DNA from: Labilithrix sp.
GTDB taxonomy: Bacteria > Myxococcota_A > Polyangia > Polyangiales > Polyangiaceae
NCBI GenBank assembly: GCA_019637175.1
Contig: JAHBWD010000060.1
Span: 1 to 53,479, forward strand
Length of the DNA: 53,479 nucleotides
Reading direction: 5' to 3'
Of the stretch, positions 53,213 through 53,479 are shown one piece after another; position 1 is the first letter of the stretch; each line of letters starts with the position of its first letter. The translations under genes were made by a program, and so were the position numbers. The notes below the pieces were generated by a model. The model made no database searches. It was not told where the DNA came from and saw only the letters and a list, made by a program, of their open reading frames with translations.

Positions 53213-53479
53213 GGCTCTGGTTCGGGCCAAGAACGCCGATGAACGAGTCCCGGTGGCTCAGGAACTAGCGGAGGCGATTCTCGAAGCGCTCCCGCCGCTC
53301 GCGGCCGAGACCATGGTCCGACGTGATCGTGTGCGGCGGCAACGTTCTCCGGTGGTAGCGCTCTTGCGGCGCTCGACACCTCCCGCCCAGCTTGCGGTGG
53401 GACGAGGCGACCCAGAGCTCGGACGTCCTCGCTCTGGGACCTCGGCCCTGGCACGTCGCGCTCAAGACCGTTACGCTCG
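53213..53479 (+). other. Unassigned right end; possible start of a further gene
   Basis: After addA, one plus-strand frame stays open to the window edge. From GTG at 53253 it reads VAQELAEAILEALPPLAAE, which has plausible codon use, then becomes Arg-rich. On the minus strand, frames ending at 53265 and 53140 are also open. No motif decides among them, so nothing is called. Confidence 0.25.

Noticed and set aside
53265..53465. Minus-strand frame at the right edge, as the tail of a transposase
   Set aside because: It is Arg-rich with no DDE or other motif, and another frame is equally open.

Overview
The DNA is very GC-rich, with strong G/C at third codon positions on the coding strand. It encodes many lipoproteins with Asp/Gly/Ala-rich linkers, proteins built from CGNG..E.CDDGN..DGCS..C modules (the DUF4215 / myxobacterial disulfide repeat type), three ECF-like sigma factors and a sigma-54. 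This points to a large-genome myxobacterium (Myxococcota, Polyangia-like). The lineage is inferred from gene content only; no rRNA or tRNA gene is visible.

Layout. (1) 1-5661, minus strand: an operon of a UshA-type 5'-nucleotidase lipoprotein, a lipoprotein of unknown function and an outer-membrane barrel cut by the left edge. (2) 5852-11056, plus strand: a membrane alpha/beta hydrolase, then a c-heme lipoprotein, an ECF sigma factor, a FecR/TPR membrane protein and a barrel-like protein. (3) 11071-18671, minus strand: an envelope cluster with a lectin-like lipoprotein, a HEAT-repeat protein overlapping an animal-type protein-arginine deiminase, a copper-dependent (PHM-like) protein with a c-heme motif, an M23 peptidase, a TerB-like protein and a VanY-type carboxypeptidase. 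(4) 18768-26487, minus strand: the regulatory PTS / sigma-54 operon rpoN-orf-hpf-ptsN-hprK-rapZ-ptsH-ptsI, with no sugar permease and a good -24/-12 promoter in front of rpoN. (5) 26488-28708: a gene-free stretch with a purine tract and a 34-bp inverted repeat, then a radical SAM/SPASM gene and an internally deleted metallophosphoesterase. (6) 28723-34248, minus strand: a LuxR-type regulator, a propeller-like protein, a barrel protein, an ECF sigma factor, a membrane TPR protein and a lipoprotein. (7) 34644-46775, minus strand: three paralogous five-module cysteine-rich lipoproteins plus a VWA lipoprotein, preceded by an ECF sigma, a membrane TPR protein and a barrel protein. (8) 47130-53212, plus strand: addB-addA recombination genes.

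How it fits together. The window holds three copies of one architecture: an ECF sigma, a single-pass membrane protein with a periplasmic TPR tail, and a protein with signal peptide, small alpha/beta domain, Pro-rich linker and barrel. In the third copy, a 33-bp element (30 of 33 identical) lies both before the sigma gene and before the four-gene lipoprotein operon. The simplest reading is that this sigma factor transcribes its own gene and the surface lipoprotein operon. That link, and the deiminase/HEAT pair, are the most interesting parts of the window. Functions are read from motifs and gene order; no search was run.
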